NCBI GenBank assembly: GCA_026745465.1
Contig: JACYXH010000479.1
Coordinates: forward strand, 1,193,047-1,257,046
DNA length: 64,000 nt
Source: Lota lota
Taxonomy: Eukaryota; Chordata; Actinopteri; Gadiformes; Lotidae
Direction: 5' to 3'
Part shown: positions 40,201-51,599 of the stretch, one piece after another
How the letters are laid out: every line of letters begins with the position of its first letter
How positions within the stretch are numbered: position 1 is the stretch's first letter
Made by a program: the position numbers and the translations under genes
Notes under the pieces: model-generated
What the model saw: only the letters and a program-made list of their open reading frames with translations
What the model was told of the DNA's origin: nothing
Databases searched by the model: none

Positions 40201-40775
40201 AAAGTTTGCAAGAGGTCGTAGGGGTTGGGGGGGGCATTGGCGGGGGGGGGGAGAGAAACTAAAAGCTTTATAGAGGCGAAAAGCAGATTCTAGTCAGGAG
40301 ATGGAAATGTGCCCTAATAGTGCAGAACTGAGTGCAGTATTGTACGAGGGCGAGACAGGGGTCTCTGTTCTGGGGCTGACGTGTGACCACCCTCAGAGAC
40401 AGCCAGCGTAAAGTGCTGGCTGTAGAAGTATAGGCTGTCAGTGGTGTGACTGCCGACAAGCGCACACAAAAGAACCCAGAGTCGGACCGGGAAAGGCGCA
40501 GCGGCGTCGGTATACAGTAAACAGAAGAGCGGGGACCAGTTAATAGCATTAGACAGCAGCTCTGTGCGTGCATTCAGTGAAAGAACCGTATCAGAATTAA
40601 CCCTGCTACTCTTTTGCTCAAGATGTTTTTCCGGCAACACATATAAGGCTGTACTTTCATTGGTACCAAGTAAGGTGTCTTTGAAGCATAATTGATGCGG
40701 AAATTGGTTAATTGTTTAATGATGAGGTTTCCAGATGAAATTGCATTTTTTCTTTTTTACTATTTTGATATAGTT

Positions 40776-40945
40776 CACCCTTTTATCCAAAGCATTTTTT
40801 AAATACATGTCACTAAGGAGCAGGTAGAGGTTAGGCATCTTGTTCAATAAAGGCTACAGGTTAGGCTGCCGACATTGGGGTTTTGACCCAGAACCTTTCA
40901 GCTGGGAGTAAAACACCCTAACTACTAGACTACAACACCATCCTG
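40776..40945 (-). mobile_element. Diverged tRNA-type SINE (copy B)
   Basis: On the minus strand: tRNA-like head with TAGTCTAGTAGTTAGGGTG (A-box-like), then CAGCTGAAAGGTTCTGGGTC (B-box region), then CCCAATGTC and GCAAGATGCC-type body, ending near GCTTTGGATAAAAGG. The TTTATCCAAAGC motif is a very common tail of fish SINE/LINE elements. This is the most complete of four copies in the window. Confidence 0.65.
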
Positions 40946-40984
40946 TCCATTATGTGATGATTTCTTAGCACTGGCAAGAACTAC

Positions 40985-42170
40985 ACTGATGACGAACACG
41001 CAGGTTGGCTTTGTGGACTCTATCCAAAACGATCCCGTGCAATTTGCAGCAACCAACTGCCATGTCTGGAAATGTAATAACATAGAGGAGAAATGGCTTC
41101 AAAATGAGGCAAAGTCATCAAATTGTAACCGTGGTCCATCAACGCACCAACCAGCTACAATTATCACCTGCGCCAGTCCATCTGGCACGCGATTGCCACG
41201 CAGGCGAGAGAGCTTGTGTATCTTGTGGTTTTTTTTTGGACAAGGGTATCCTACCGGTGCCTTGTTTGTTCAATCTGCAGGACCACACAAAGAGTTTGGA
41301 CCCACTAATCTCCTAACCAAACACGACAGCAATTACACAGGCAGATAGCGAGACAATTCCATCCTCAGTGACAGTACTGGCTCAGGAGTGTGTCTGGTGT
41401 GGACAGAAGAGGAGAGAGAACTAGTGAGTGTGTGTGAGAGAGTGAAGTGGAGAAGTAAGATAGAGAGACTGTCTTCTTTTTTTTCTTTTCACAGGGGAGT
41501 GTAAAGGAAACAAGAAAGATAGATAGTATTGTGGAAATGTTTGGAATGGGTTAGTGGTTATCTCAAACACCGGTGGTCAAGCTTGCTATTCAGATGTGAT
41601 GGTCATTGACCAACTGATTGATTTAGTAGCAGCAGTAAAAAATGATGTTATTGTTCTTGCCATTGTGGTGACGTCAAAGCTAAGCAGTGTTATTGAATGT
41701 GGACAGTTTTGAACCACTGGGAATCCACACCTTGAATAAAACCTCTAGAACTCTTTCATTTGTTTGAAAGTGACTCATGTCCTAGGTAAGTGTGAATGAA
41801 AAAGGTGAGTATCGGACAATCATTTTGAATTAAGTCGGTTTCTTGGCATACATTAGAAAAATGTAGCTATTTTTCATGAGCACGGGACCCATTACAGTTG
41901 AGATGAAGAGTAATATACCTTTCTTGACACCACAGCGATACCTCAACCTTCAGTTAGTAAAAAAAGAGTAAACGTGCCCATATCTCCTGGAAAGCTCCCA
42001 TTCTTATCGCGGCAAAACAACTAGAAAGGCAGACGATTGTATAAACAAAAGCAAAACAAAAACACCTCAAAACATTATCTATTAACAGGTCATGAATGAT
42101 GAGCTACTGCATGTAGGCCTACTTGGTTTTAATGAATAAATGCCTGTATAATACCACGTATGTCATCAAA
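40985..42170. other. Intergenic sequence with chance ORF
   Basis: The 119-aa plus-strand frame at 40989-41348 shows no recognised domain. Otherwise unique sequence. Confidence 0.4.
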
Positions 42171-42183
42171 TCTGCATGCATAC

Positions 42184-42222
42184 GCACACACAGACACACA
42201 CACACACACATACAGACACATA
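42184..42222. repeat. (CA)n microsatellite
   Basis: Short interrupted CA/CAGA array. Confidence 0.9.
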
Positions 42223-42264
42223 TTCACATGCATTCACAACGCAGGCCCCCAAAAAAGACAAATA

Positions 42265-42450
42265 CACGCATGTGCCGAAATCTCATTAGAGCTTTTGTTA
42301 ATTGCGGCAGACAAATGCTAATGGCGCGGGCGCGCCAGCAGCTGTGTGTATGAAAAATGAGAATCCACAAAGTAATTATTACATTCAATATTAATTTAAT
42401 TATACCGTTTTATGTGATACAGTAATTTAGGAGGCTTTTTTTTCTAATCG
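42265..42450. promoter_or_regulatory. Strong candidate conserved non-coding element
   Basis: Homeodomain-rich unique block: TCTCATTAGAGCTTTTGTTA, ATTGCGGCAG, AAATGCTAATGGCGC (octamer/POU-like), AAGTAATTATTACATTC and ATATTAATTTAATTATACC. CpG-containing core GCGCGGGCGCGCC. Sits between two simple repeats. Confidence 0.42.
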
Positions 42451-42499
42451 CACACACTCTCGAGATAAATGAGAGTTAGAGAGACACGGGTGAGCGGGC

Positions 42500-42960
42500 G
42501 GGGGGATGGGTGGGTGAGGGTATGGGGGGTGTGTGTGTTGGGGAGGCGGGGGGGGGGGGGTGAGGTGAGGGTGGGTATGGGGGTGTGTGTTGGGGAGGCG
42601 GGGGGGGTGGGTGGGTGAGGGTATGGGGTGTGTGTTGGGGAGGCGGGGGGGGATGGGTGGGTGAGGGTATGGGGTGTGTGTTGGGGAGGCGGTGGTGGTG
42701 GGTGGGTGAGGGTATGGGGTGTGTGTTGGGGAGGCGGGGGGGTGGGTGGGTGAGGGTATGGGGTGTGTGTTGGGGAGGCGGGGGGGGGGTGGGTGGGTGA
42801 GGGTATGGGGTATGTTGGGGAGGCGGGGGGAGGGTGGGTGGGTGAGGGTATGGGTGTGTGTGTTGGGTGGGGAGGGGAGGGATGGGTGGGTGAGGGGGGG
42901 GGGGGGGGGAGGGTGGGGGGGGGGGGGGGGGGGGGGGGTGTTGGGGAGGCGGGGGGGTTT
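42500..42960. repeat. G-rich minisatellite (~45-bp unit, about 8 copies)
   Basis: The landmark TTGGGGAGGCGG recurs at 42590, 42635, 42681, 42726, 42770 and 42815 (spacing 44-46 bp), with a further copy at each end (about 42538 and 42941). Each unit also has GGGTGGGTGAGGGTATGGGG. It contains G16 (42894-42909) and G24 (42915-42938) runs. Every unit holds more than four G3+ blocks, so quadruplex formation is plausible. Confidence 0.95.
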
Positions 42961-43089
42961 CTCACTAGGGGGGAGATGGCATGGTTCTCCTCCAGGGAGC
43001 GGGGAATATCACATTGAAATTAAAACACCGTTGTTGTACTCTCATCAACTGGGAGGAAGAAATAAAGGGAGAAGGGGGGGGGGGGGTTG

Positions 43090-43840
43090 ATCTACTTTTA
43101 TCTATATTTTCTTTGTAAGTGGAGGTTTGCTTTTGTTTTATATTTGGTTCGTCTTTTGTTGTCCCTTTTCTTTGGCATTTCCGTGTTGTTTTGGTTTCCT
43201 GGTGGTGGTGCGGCGGTTGATGTGCATAACTCTGAGACTGTTTATCTGTCACCATAGCGTTTACACAGTCTGTACCAGGAAGAAAAACATCCACTATTAA
43301 TTACCTCTCCGTGGCCCAGATTTGCGACTTACACAATTTTATTTTTACGCCTCCTGAGCTCGCAAAAAAAAGATTGCAGTTGTTTTTCTATATATATAAT
43401 CGCTAGCAAGAAAAAAAATAAAAACGATTACAAAGACTTTTGTTTTTTGATTCTTCAGGTCAGGTTGATTATGTACTACTGTTATGAAGTAGTACAAAAA
43501 AGATGCTTTGATTGGCAGTTTGTAATTTAATTTTTCTCTCTCTCCCTCTCTCTACATCTCTATCATGTTAAATGGTAGAATGTTGGTTCTTTAACTCTGA
43601 TTGCCTCAGAAGCTTGTTGGCTGACTGCTTCCCCATATGTACTTGCTTTCTTATTGTATGGTTCCTAAAGTACTTGTGTTTTTTAACAGTTGTTTAACAT
43701 TTTAAACAAAATGTTCACATGTTTAAAACACTTAAATCTCCAGTCTTCGCATACGCAAAGACTAGAGAAGACCAGGCTTTATTAGCACAGCATGGTCTTA
43801 TTGGACCAATGTATGTTAACCATCTGCGATACCATAGCTC
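43090..43840. other. Intergenic sequence, nothing recognised
   Basis: AT-rich unique sequence with short CT runs at about 43535-43560. No gene-like frame. Confidence 0.45.
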
Positions 43841-43855
43841 TCTCTCTCTCTCTCG

Positions 43856-43887
<32 letters not shown>

Positions 43888-43890
43888 GTT
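43841..43890. repeat. (CT)n microsatellite
   Basis: CT array with two short interruptions. Confidence 0.93.
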
Positions 43891-44289
43891 TTTTTATTTT
43901 ATCCTCACACGTTTTAAAAAAGCAGAAATTCTCGCCTCTGGAAGCCTTGTGGACGGACAGCTGTGGCGTGTGGTCGAGGCGAAAATCCACCCCAGGACGT
44001 GTCAAAAGAGTGAGATCTTATGCCCTAAAATTAGAGCAGGCCAACCTGTGTGTCTGTGAAGGGGAGGGGAGGAAGACAGGGAAGAGGTTGTGCTGGTGGT
44101 GGTGCTGAAAGAGAAGTAAGACAGTTGGATGGGTGGCGTGTGTGTGTATGTGTGTGTGTGGGTGAGGGGGTGGGGGGGCTAAGAGAAGCACATCCACCCA
44201 TGGCAGCTTACTGTAAATCTGCAGGTCCAAGAATGATGGGGGGAGGGGGGGGGTATACAGCACAGGAAGTAGCATCCTGGAGTCAAAAG

Positions 44290-44440
44290 TGCAAAGGTAT
44301 TTATATAATAGCGCTCATTCTTGCAGTAATGTTCTCTCCCAGCCAGCAGTCTTTAATGCCCCTAATGGTGGAATTAAAACCAGAGGATGGCAATGAACAC
44401 ATGCAAATTAACAATCACTTCCCAATCACAGAGTCTCTCT
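44290..44440. promoter_or_regulatory. Candidate conserved non-coding element
   Basis: Unique block with ATAATAGCGCTCATTC, GCAGTAATGTTCTC, GCCCCTAATGGTGGAATTAA and CATGCAAATTAACAATCAC (octamer plus TAAT). Ends at a CA array. Confidence 0.38.
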
Positions 44441-44445
44441 CACAC

Positions 44446-44446
44446 C

Positions 44447-44478
<32 letters not shown>

Positions 44479-44630
44479 AACACATATCCATATGCGCACA
44501 CACCATCACACACACATATACACAGCCATATACATGCAGCGATAAATATACACACAAATACACACAAACACACACACACACACACACAACTGCTTGCACG
44601 TACACACACACATACACACACACACTTCGC
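44446..44630. repeat. (CA)n arrays with variants
   Basis: CA array 44447-44477, variant CA-rich spacer, second arrays at about 44550-44590 and 44603-44625. Confidence 0.94.
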
Positions 44631-44639
44631 ATAATCACA

Positions 44640-45470
44640 TACCACACAAATACATACAAACTTGGCCTTCTATCTCTTTTAAAGGTAATGAGAAGATGGA
44701 GCAGCTCGAGACAAAGAAATTAGCCATTGGTTCTTTAGTTTTTCCTGATGTAATTCAACACCAAATACACATTAGATGTGGGAAACATTGGATTGGATGC
44801 TCACTTTTCTGAGGCTGTATTCAACATTTGCTGCGCATACTTTAATTTAGTAAAATGATCCGCTACATCTTTCCTCGTTATTGAGGACAAATATACTGTA
44901 CTGGTAGATTTCTACCTTTACCAGTTCATTCTCTGGTCACAGTAGAACAGAGTAAGTTCACGTATAATCAGGTTGAAAAGAGGTTGAAAAGACCTCCTGT
45001 CCAGAAAACAATGTATTTAAAGGAAAAATAACTAGAGACCATAGCTTCACATTCACCCCTATATCACCTCGTGTATCTCCCATAACCAAACACAAAGTGG
45101 AGAATGGGAAAACTTCCTATAGTCGGCTCTTTATTAAGAGTTTACACAGGAACTGTAGTTTTCTTTTTTCCCCAAAGCAGATCCACAATATTCCTTTCTG
45201 TACAATGGCCGTATTCAACACGGCTTACGGATAATAAACGGACAGATGTCAGTGTGTAGAGATTCACGTCCGTCTATGACGGATAAAAAGAACAGTCAGT
45301 TCAGAATCAGAAGAGCGAGCTACAGACGTGTAAGCGTGTCTTAATGTCCTTGGCGTGTTTGCGCCGCAGTGGGTGGCCTTAACACCGAGGGACAGGATGG
45401 CTGCTATGGGTCACCCCGAGGTGGAGGGAAACAGACTCGGGAGCTTTAGTCGATTATCCAAATTCTTTTT
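44640..45470. other. Intergenic sequence, nothing recognised
   Basis: Unique sequence. The part at 45190-45300 is CpG-containing (ATTCAACACGGCTTACGG). No gene-like frame. Confidence 0.45.
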
Positions 45471-45476
45471 TTAACA

Positions 45477-45496
45477 CCCCCCCCCCCCCCCCCCCC
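45477..45496. repeat. C20 homopolymer
   Basis: Twenty C, then further C-rich sequence. Confidence 0.95.
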
Positions 45497-45769
45497 ATCC
45501 TCCCCCATCCCCATCCGCCCCCCTGGCCCCCGCACTCAACACGGAGACTGGCAGCTAGGCAGACAGTTGTGGCTGGCCGGGCACACTCTCTGTGCTCTTA
45601 TTATTCCGCTTGATGGTTGAGATAATAACCAGACCTTTTTCTCCCTTTCTTGCCCCCGTTTTTACGACAACCCGCTACCCCTTAAATACCCCCGTTATTC
45701 TCCTCCTTTCCCTCCATTTTAGAAATTTTTCTGACTTGTTTCTTTTCTTTTTTAAGGAGAGTGGGTTGT

Positions 45770-46085
45770 TTTTTCTGAAAAGGCCTTTTAATAATTCCAA
45801 TAACTCTAGCTTCCCTGATTCTTGCCATTTAAATACAACTCAAGACAATGTCATAGACGGTTAAAGCTGTTGATAAACTGTGTTTACATGTGTCCTAAAG
45901 ACCTGGATTAGCTGTGATTCCTGAAAACTGTCTGCTTAGAAACCGCCTCAATCCTATCAGTGCCCCAGAGGTCGCCCCCTGTCCTCGTTTGACCTTTCCC
46001 ACTTACATTAGGATTAGCATTTTCGTTGAGATAATGCTCTACACTGACATTGTTGTGTTTACATTAAGGTGCTGGCAAATTAGCA
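45770..46085. promoter_or_regulatory. Candidate conserved non-coding element
   Basis: Repeat-free block with TTTTAATAATTCCAATAACT, GGATTAGCTGTGATTCC, TTAGGATTAGCATTTTC and GCAAATTAGCAAC; repeated GGATTAGC words are bicoid/Otx-like. Confidence 0.35.
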
Positions 46086-46136
46086 ACATGGCATGTACTC
46101 AACACATGTGAACACATAACCATATACAGACAAATG

Positions 46137-46174
46137 TGGCACACACACACACACACACACACAAATACACACAC
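46137..46174. repeat. (CA)n microsatellite
   Basis: Short CA array followed by a CCAT-rich stretch (46178-46199). Confidence 0.92.
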
Positions 46175-46332
46175 AGCCATCCATCCATTCATCCATCAAC
46201 ATAAATTCATCCATATATGAAAATGTGTATGCATGCACTCTTTTACATTTGTATTTCATGTTCTGCAATTAAACATTCATTTTATTACATATTTTACTTA
46301 TTCTGCATCCATCTCCCATGTCTCTACTACAG

Positions 46333-46502
46333 TTTCTTGTGTTTGGTCATTTCAACTATCGTGGGCCACCAGGACAAGGCATTCCTCCATGGACCCCCCC
46401 GACTCTGTACAGTACCAGTCAACCTGCTAATGGCCGGCTAATGACATTACAAAAGCAGTTATTTGGTTACCACATCGGGATCAGCTCTTACATGGACCAA
46501 GG
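46333..46502 (+). other. Exon-like segment of unknown nature
   Basis: Open on the plus strand, with an acceptor-like polypyrimidine/ACAG at 46332 and a donor-like GG/GTGAGG at 46503. The translation (FNYRGPPGQGIPPWTPPTLY, STSQPANGRLMTLQKQ) is free of low complexity but matches no protein I recognise. It also contains homeodomain-type GGCTAATGACATTAC, so a conserved enhancer is equally likely. Confidence 0.2.
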
Positions 46503-46598
46503 GTGAGGGGGCTGGGGGGGTGTCAGACTCCACATGGTGTGTGTGTGGGGGGGGGGTTACAAACAAGAAGCTTTAAGGTTAAGTGGTCCAAGTCTGCA

Positions 46599-46617
46599 CC
46601 CCCCCCCCCCCCCCCCC
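46599..46617. repeat. C19 homopolymer
   Basis: Nineteen C. A G-rich run (46547-46557) preceded by GT lies 40 bp upstream. Confidence 0.95.
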
Positions 46618-46639
46618 TTTACTACTCCCCCCTCTCCAC

Positions 46640-47000
46640 CTTGCCTTATTCATCATTAAGCCGTTAGTCAGAGGCCAAATAAGGAGATTTGGAGAGATCA
46701 AAGTAAAGGAGGGCTTAGATTTGTTAACACACTTACTAAGCAGTCTGCAAAAAAAAATAAGGAGCTATGCGCCAGAAGCTTCATGTAAAAACAACGCATT
46801 TATTTGATAAATATTGGAAAACAATAAATACTGGGCTAACATATCAAAAAAGCTATGAATCATTTGTAAGTGCAAACAAATATAAATGAGTTCCATTTCA
46901 GTTGAATTCTAGCTTTGCGCAGGCATTTTAATGGTAACTGACATTATGGCATTACTGGCGAGATAAATCGTAAGGGTCAGGAAGAGTTGAGGGTTCAGCT
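46640..47000. other. Intergenic sequence, nothing recognised
   Basis: Unique AT-rich sequence; CATCATTAAGCCGTTAGTCAG at about 46650 and AATGGTAACTGACATTATGG at about 46930 are homeodomain-like. Confidence 0.35.
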
Positions 47001-47008
47001 TGGGACAG

Positions 47009-47011
<3 letters not shown>

Positions 47012-47069
<58 letters not shown>
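47012..47069. repeat. (GT)n-(GA)n microsatellite
   Basis: Five GT units then about 24 GA units. Confidence 0.96.
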
Positions 47070-47073
<4 letters not shown>

Positions 47074-47099
47074 TCCAGGCCTTCCAGATACCGAAGATA

Positions 47100-47405
47100 C
47101 TGATATCATCATGGTTAATGTTTGGGGGTTGGGGGACCTTCCTGTGAACCCCGGAAGCCCACCATTAGGGACTAGTAAAACAGATGGATGTCCTTATCGC
47201 ACCCACCACCCCCACAGCCAGCAGCTGACAGGGACTGGGACCTGTCAATCAATGCCAACATACAATGTCTCACTTGGCGGACAGAACCAGACGAACCGCT
47301 TCCAAATGACAAATCACCGTCCTGACGGAGATTCAGCACCACTCACATCTCTGCACCGCCAGGTCGTCTCGCACATGACGGAAGACGCAGTAGGACCTTT
47401 TAATT
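47100..47405. promoter_or_regulatory. Candidate element with a perfect PBX-MEIS site
   Basis: CTGTCAATCA at 47242-47251 is the reverse complement of the PBX-MEIS consensus TGATTGACAG. A Meis half-site CTGACAGG lies 15 bp upstream in inverted arrangement. The surrounding 300 bp are repeat-free and stay open in one plus-strand frame without recognisable protein features. Confidence 0.35.
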
Positions 47406-47454
47406 GAGGGGGGGATTGCGTCATGTTTGAGAGATGCTTAAGACTGGTTTTCTA

Positions 47455-47800
47455 GTTATTTGTTCATTCTTTTGTTCTTTGCTTCTTTCTTTATTTTGTT
47501 GGTTCTTTCTTTCTTAAATTTTTTGTTATTTTGTTATTTTGTTTGTTTGTTCTTTCTTTCTTTCTTTTGTTCTATTTCTTGTACTTTCGTTTGTTTGTTA
47601 TTTCGTTCTTCCATACTTTCTTTCTTTTGTTCTATTTCTTGTTCTTTCATTCATTTGTTCTTTCTTTTGTTCTTTTTTGTTCTTTTTTTCTTTTTTGTTC
47701 TTTCGTTCTTTAGAGAGAGAATGCATTCCTTCTTTCTTTACTTTTCTCATGCTTTCCTCCTGTCTTACTAGCTTTTTTCTTTCTACTTTTTTCAGGACAT
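47455..47800. repeat. TTCTTT-rich low-complexity tract
   Basis: Pyrimidine-rich tract of TTCTTTC, GTTCTTT and TTTGTT units. The block CTTTCTTTCTTTTGTTCTAT plus TTCTTGT occurs twice (about 47555 and 47617). Overlapping Phe-rich open frames are artefacts. Confidence 0.9.
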
Positions 47801-47809
47801 TTTAATGCT

Positions 47810-48010
47810 AGCTTGAATGATGGTTGACAAAAAACAACAACAGGGAAAGTATTGCCACACTGATGTTTAGTTCAAACACTTCACAGACAAACATTCACAT
47901 GAATGAGAGGAGGAGATGAAGAATGAAGGAAGGGGAAAAGTCCCTCCACTTAAGTGGTGATAATTGAGTAGCGCTCTTTGGTCCCCATCAGAATCTGACA
48001 ACCTGGGCAA
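47810..48010. other. Intergenic sequence, nothing recognised
   Basis: Short unique stretch. Confidence 0.35.
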
Positions 48011-48013
48011 CCC

Positions 48014-48086
48014 ACTCTCTCTCTCCCCCTTTCTCTCTCCCCCTTTCTCTCTCTCTCTCTTTCTCTCTTCCTGTCTCTGTCTCTGT
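48014..48086. repeat. (CT)n-rich tract
   Basis: CT units with CCCCCTTT interruptions. Confidence 0.92.
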
Positions 48087-48219
48087 TGCTCATCCCGACC
48101 GCTCCCATATATGATGCACTGTAATGATACACGTTAGAAAGTCTGTGTAAGCACCGCCTTCAGACACCGAAAGTGACCCTCAAGACGGTAATGGGCCTAT
48201 ATTCCTCCTGGCATTGTGA

Positions 48220-48345
48220 AAACACACACACACCCACACACTCACAAATGCACACAGACGTGCATGCACACACACACACACACGGAAATGCACACACACA
48301 CACAGACACACTTATATGCACACACACACACACGCATGTGTGTGT
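48220..48345. repeat. (CA)n arrays with variants
   Basis: Several CA runs separated by ATG-containing spacers. Confidence 0.93.
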
Positions 48346-48349
48346 TTTT

Positions 48350-49080
48350 ATTTCTTTGTACTGTCACTCGGGGACCACCGGTTCGTTTTCAGCGAATAAA
48401 GAAGCTTGTAATTTCCACTCTATCTGTCACTAAGAAAATACAGGTGTGTTTGGGTTAAGGTTAGCAATGGGCTCACCTGCAGGTTCAGGGTTGGGGGAGG
48501 GGGCAGTGATCCTCATTATATATGTGGATTTGTATACGACATAAGTGTATGTGTGTGTGAGGGGGAGGGGTGTAGTTTTATGAGATGCGGGGGGCGATGC
48601 AGGTCACTGTAGTTGAAGAGCCTGTTGGAAAAAAAAGTGCTTCTTATGGGAGCCGGCAGTGTGTGTGCGTGGATGCAGGTGTGTGCGTTTCAGTTGGACA
48701 GGGATGGAAAATTTCAAATCTGTCTTTGTCTTTCTGTGTGGTACATACCTTTTCCTTGAGATCCAACCACCCAAAGCTTTTATTGAGTTTCTTCAATTAC
48801 TTTCTTTGGCGATGCTGAGGTGTTATACGTCCACAGCTGTTCATCCACAGATTCCCTCAACTCAAAATAATGTTTAATTCTCCATAACCCCCCCCCCCCC
48901 CCCACGTTGGGAAGTTTTCTCTAGTATATAACGTTATGATGAAGATTACTACAGGGCTAAGAAAGTACTGTGGTATAAAAGGGGATGATGGTGTCTGGAA
49001 AAGTACTTCAGTAAATGCTTAGACTGTTAATCGCCACCACAAGTGAAGAAAAAGCTCTAAAACCATCTCAGTCCATATTT
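48350..49080. other. Intergenic sequence; one poly-C tract
   Basis: C16 at 48888-48903. Otherwise unique sequence without gene-like frames. Confidence 0.45.
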
Positions 49081-49087
49081 TCCTTTG

Positions 49088-49282
49088 TGTGTAAATGTGT
49101 GTGTGTGTAGTTGTGTGTGTGTGTGTGTGTGTGTGTTTGTGCATGTGTATTTGTGTGTGTGTGTGTGTCTTTGTGTGTGAGTGTGCGGGTGCGGTTGTGT
49201 GAGTGTGCATGTGGGTTTGTGTGGGTGTTCGTCCGTGCAATATAGAAAGAAAGAGGGAGAGAGAAAGAGAGAGAGAAGGAGA
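49088..49282. repeat. (GT)n arrays then (GA)n
   Basis: Interrupted GT arrays 49088-49230 followed by GA units at 49246-49282. Confidence 0.94.
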
Positions 49283-49439
49283 AGTTTGAGAATGAAGTAT
49301 GACAGAGAAATGCCAGAACGCAGAACAGATCAAGCTCCATGCATTTTATACCTACAATATTATTTCAATTACCCAACACGTGGGGAACGGCGAATCCGTG
49401 AAATGTCTGCACACATCTTCCCCATGCTATAAGGAGGGG

Positions 49440-49870
49440 GGGGGGGCTTATTAAAATATGTAGATTAATTTGCAGCAGGTTCCTCTAGTGATTACAGCGG
49501 GTGGATCGGGGTGCTCCAGACTTAGCTCCTGTTTGTAATCTTCTACATTTAAATGAGCAAGCGAGAATTGTTCAATTATAAAGGATGGAGTGACGAGTGA
49601 GAGAAAGACAGAGAGACTCATCTTCATCTCCTTATTTTATGCTCGAGTGGATGCAGAGTTATCATTTACAGAGCTTCAAATAGTTGGCAGTTGGCAGGTT
49701 TTTTTTTTATTTTCTGGAGTCCCTTTTGATTTGTGATGAATTTTGTAATTCTGGAGCGAGACAGTTGGTAATTCAGGCAAAGTGCAGCCTGGGCATCGTC
49801 AGTTACAAAATAATAATACATTAATGAATAAATAAGAACATAAAATACTCCAGTCACTCCAGAAAGGGAA
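49440..49870. promoter_or_regulatory. Candidate conserved non-coding element cluster
   Basis: About 430 bp of repeat-poor sequence with GTAGATTAATTTGCAGC, TAGTGATTACAGCGG, CTACATTTAAATGAGC, GAGTTATCATTTAC and GTTGGTAATTCAGG. Candidate enhancer by motif density. Confidence 0.38.
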
Positions 49871-49879
49871 AGGCAGAAC

Positions 49880-50310
49880 ATCTAATGGAATCTACTTGTG
49901 ATTTCTGTCAATTTGTTTGAATGTGATTGATTCACACTCTTCTTTTGGTGAAGGCTTTTTTTCAATTAATTTGTCATCAAATATCAACATGAATATTATA
50001 CAAAAACCTTTCTGTATAGGTTTATTCTCCTTATTATATAGCATCATCAAACAGGGAAAATATATTTTTATTCCATGAATTTAAACATCATTTATCACAA
50101 GAAAAGAATAACATGTGCTATGTCATGTCCTTTTATAACAATATTGCTTTAGTTGGTCCAAGGTACCCACAATTTCGCTCAATTAACTCAAAATGTCCAG
50201 CCTTCATTACCTTCTATAGTCACTAATGGCAGCTGGTCCATCTTTGTCAGCCGCTGACTGAGCTGAACGACGTAAACAGAACAATGATTCGACAATGGTT
50301 GTACTCGCAC
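49880..50310. other. AT-rich intergenic sequence
   Basis: Nothing recognised beyond scattered TAAT words. Confidence 0.4.
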
Positions 50311-50319
50311 CACAAACCT

Positions 50320-50520
50320 CTTTGTCATCAAACACAATAACACGATTTGGGGTTAATTAAATTCCAGCTAATAGGCAGTGATTGAGGCCCACATTTAACT
50401 CAAATCAAATTAGTTCTTGCTTCCAGACAATGCAGGCACTCCATGGCAGTGGCATAGAGAGGGATCATAAAGGTCTGTGGACCAGGTGTGAATCGATCAA
50501 ACAACAGGAAAGGCTGAGGT
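50320..50520. promoter_or_regulatory. Candidate conserved non-coding element
   Basis: Unique block with TTGGGGTTAATTAAATTCC, AGCTAATAGGCAGTGATTG and ATCAAATTAGTTC. Confidence 0.35.
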
Positions 50521-50835
50521 TTGATCAATAACGGAAAAATTATAATAAATGAAAGGTTGATCAACAATGTTTGGATTTACATTGTAGAATGTTTACATAC
50601 CACACCAAATCCACAGTTGAAATGTACTTGGTACTTCAGTTTTTTTCGTATTATATTCCATTCCTTATTTTCATATGTATTTCGAGCTTATCGAGCTACA
50701 GGGAGACTGAAACTTGTGCCCAAACTTTTTGAGTTTCAGGGAGCGTTTCAGTCTACTATGACAGGTATAGCCATGGGGCTCTACCTCTCTACGCCCAAAG
50801 ACCCCAGGGCTGAGGAGGCAATGAACGTCTCACAC
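50521..50835. other. Intergenic sequence, nothing recognised
   Basis: Part of a 178-aa plus-strand frame (50521-51057) that continues through the CA array. No recognised domain. Confidence 0.4.
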
Positions 50836-50836
50836 A

Positions 50837-50888
<52 letters not shown>

Positions 50889-50902
50889 CATACACACACA
50901 CC
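50836..50902. repeat. (CA)n microsatellite
   Basis: Pure CA at about 50843-50886 with variant ends. Confidence 0.96.
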
Positions 50903-51137
50903 TGACAGCATCACGTTTCACCTCGTCTCAGCACTTTCTCCTCCCTCCGGCACGGTTGTACATTTCTATTTTTCAACACCTTTTGAGGATCACTTTAAAA
51001 AAAATACTCAAAAATAAAATTCCCTGCTGTGCAGTATTTTGTGGTTATTGTGATTAGTGTAGTAATGTGATTAATATAGTGTTTGGTTGACGATTAGTGA
51101 TGATGAAACTGTTATTGTCTGTAATACACAATAAGCT

Positions 51138-51562
<425 letters not shown>

Positions 51563-51599
51563 CTTAGGTAGAGTTAGATAGGAGTGAGGCAGGAATGCA

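Noticed and set aside
40989-41348. 119-aa plus-strand ORF directly after SINE copy B
   Set aside because: No recognised domain, and codon use looks random. It was considered as a possible retrotransposon ORF but lacks reverse-transcriptase or nucleic-acid-binding motifs.
42444-43090. Pro/His-rich (173 aa, minus) and Gly/Trp-rich (123 aa, plus) ORFs
   Set aside because: They are translations of the 45-bp G-rich minisatellite.
47460-47805. Phe/Leu/Ser-rich ORFs resembling membrane proteins
   Set aside because: They arise from a TTCTTT-rich pyrimidine tract and are open in several frames at once.
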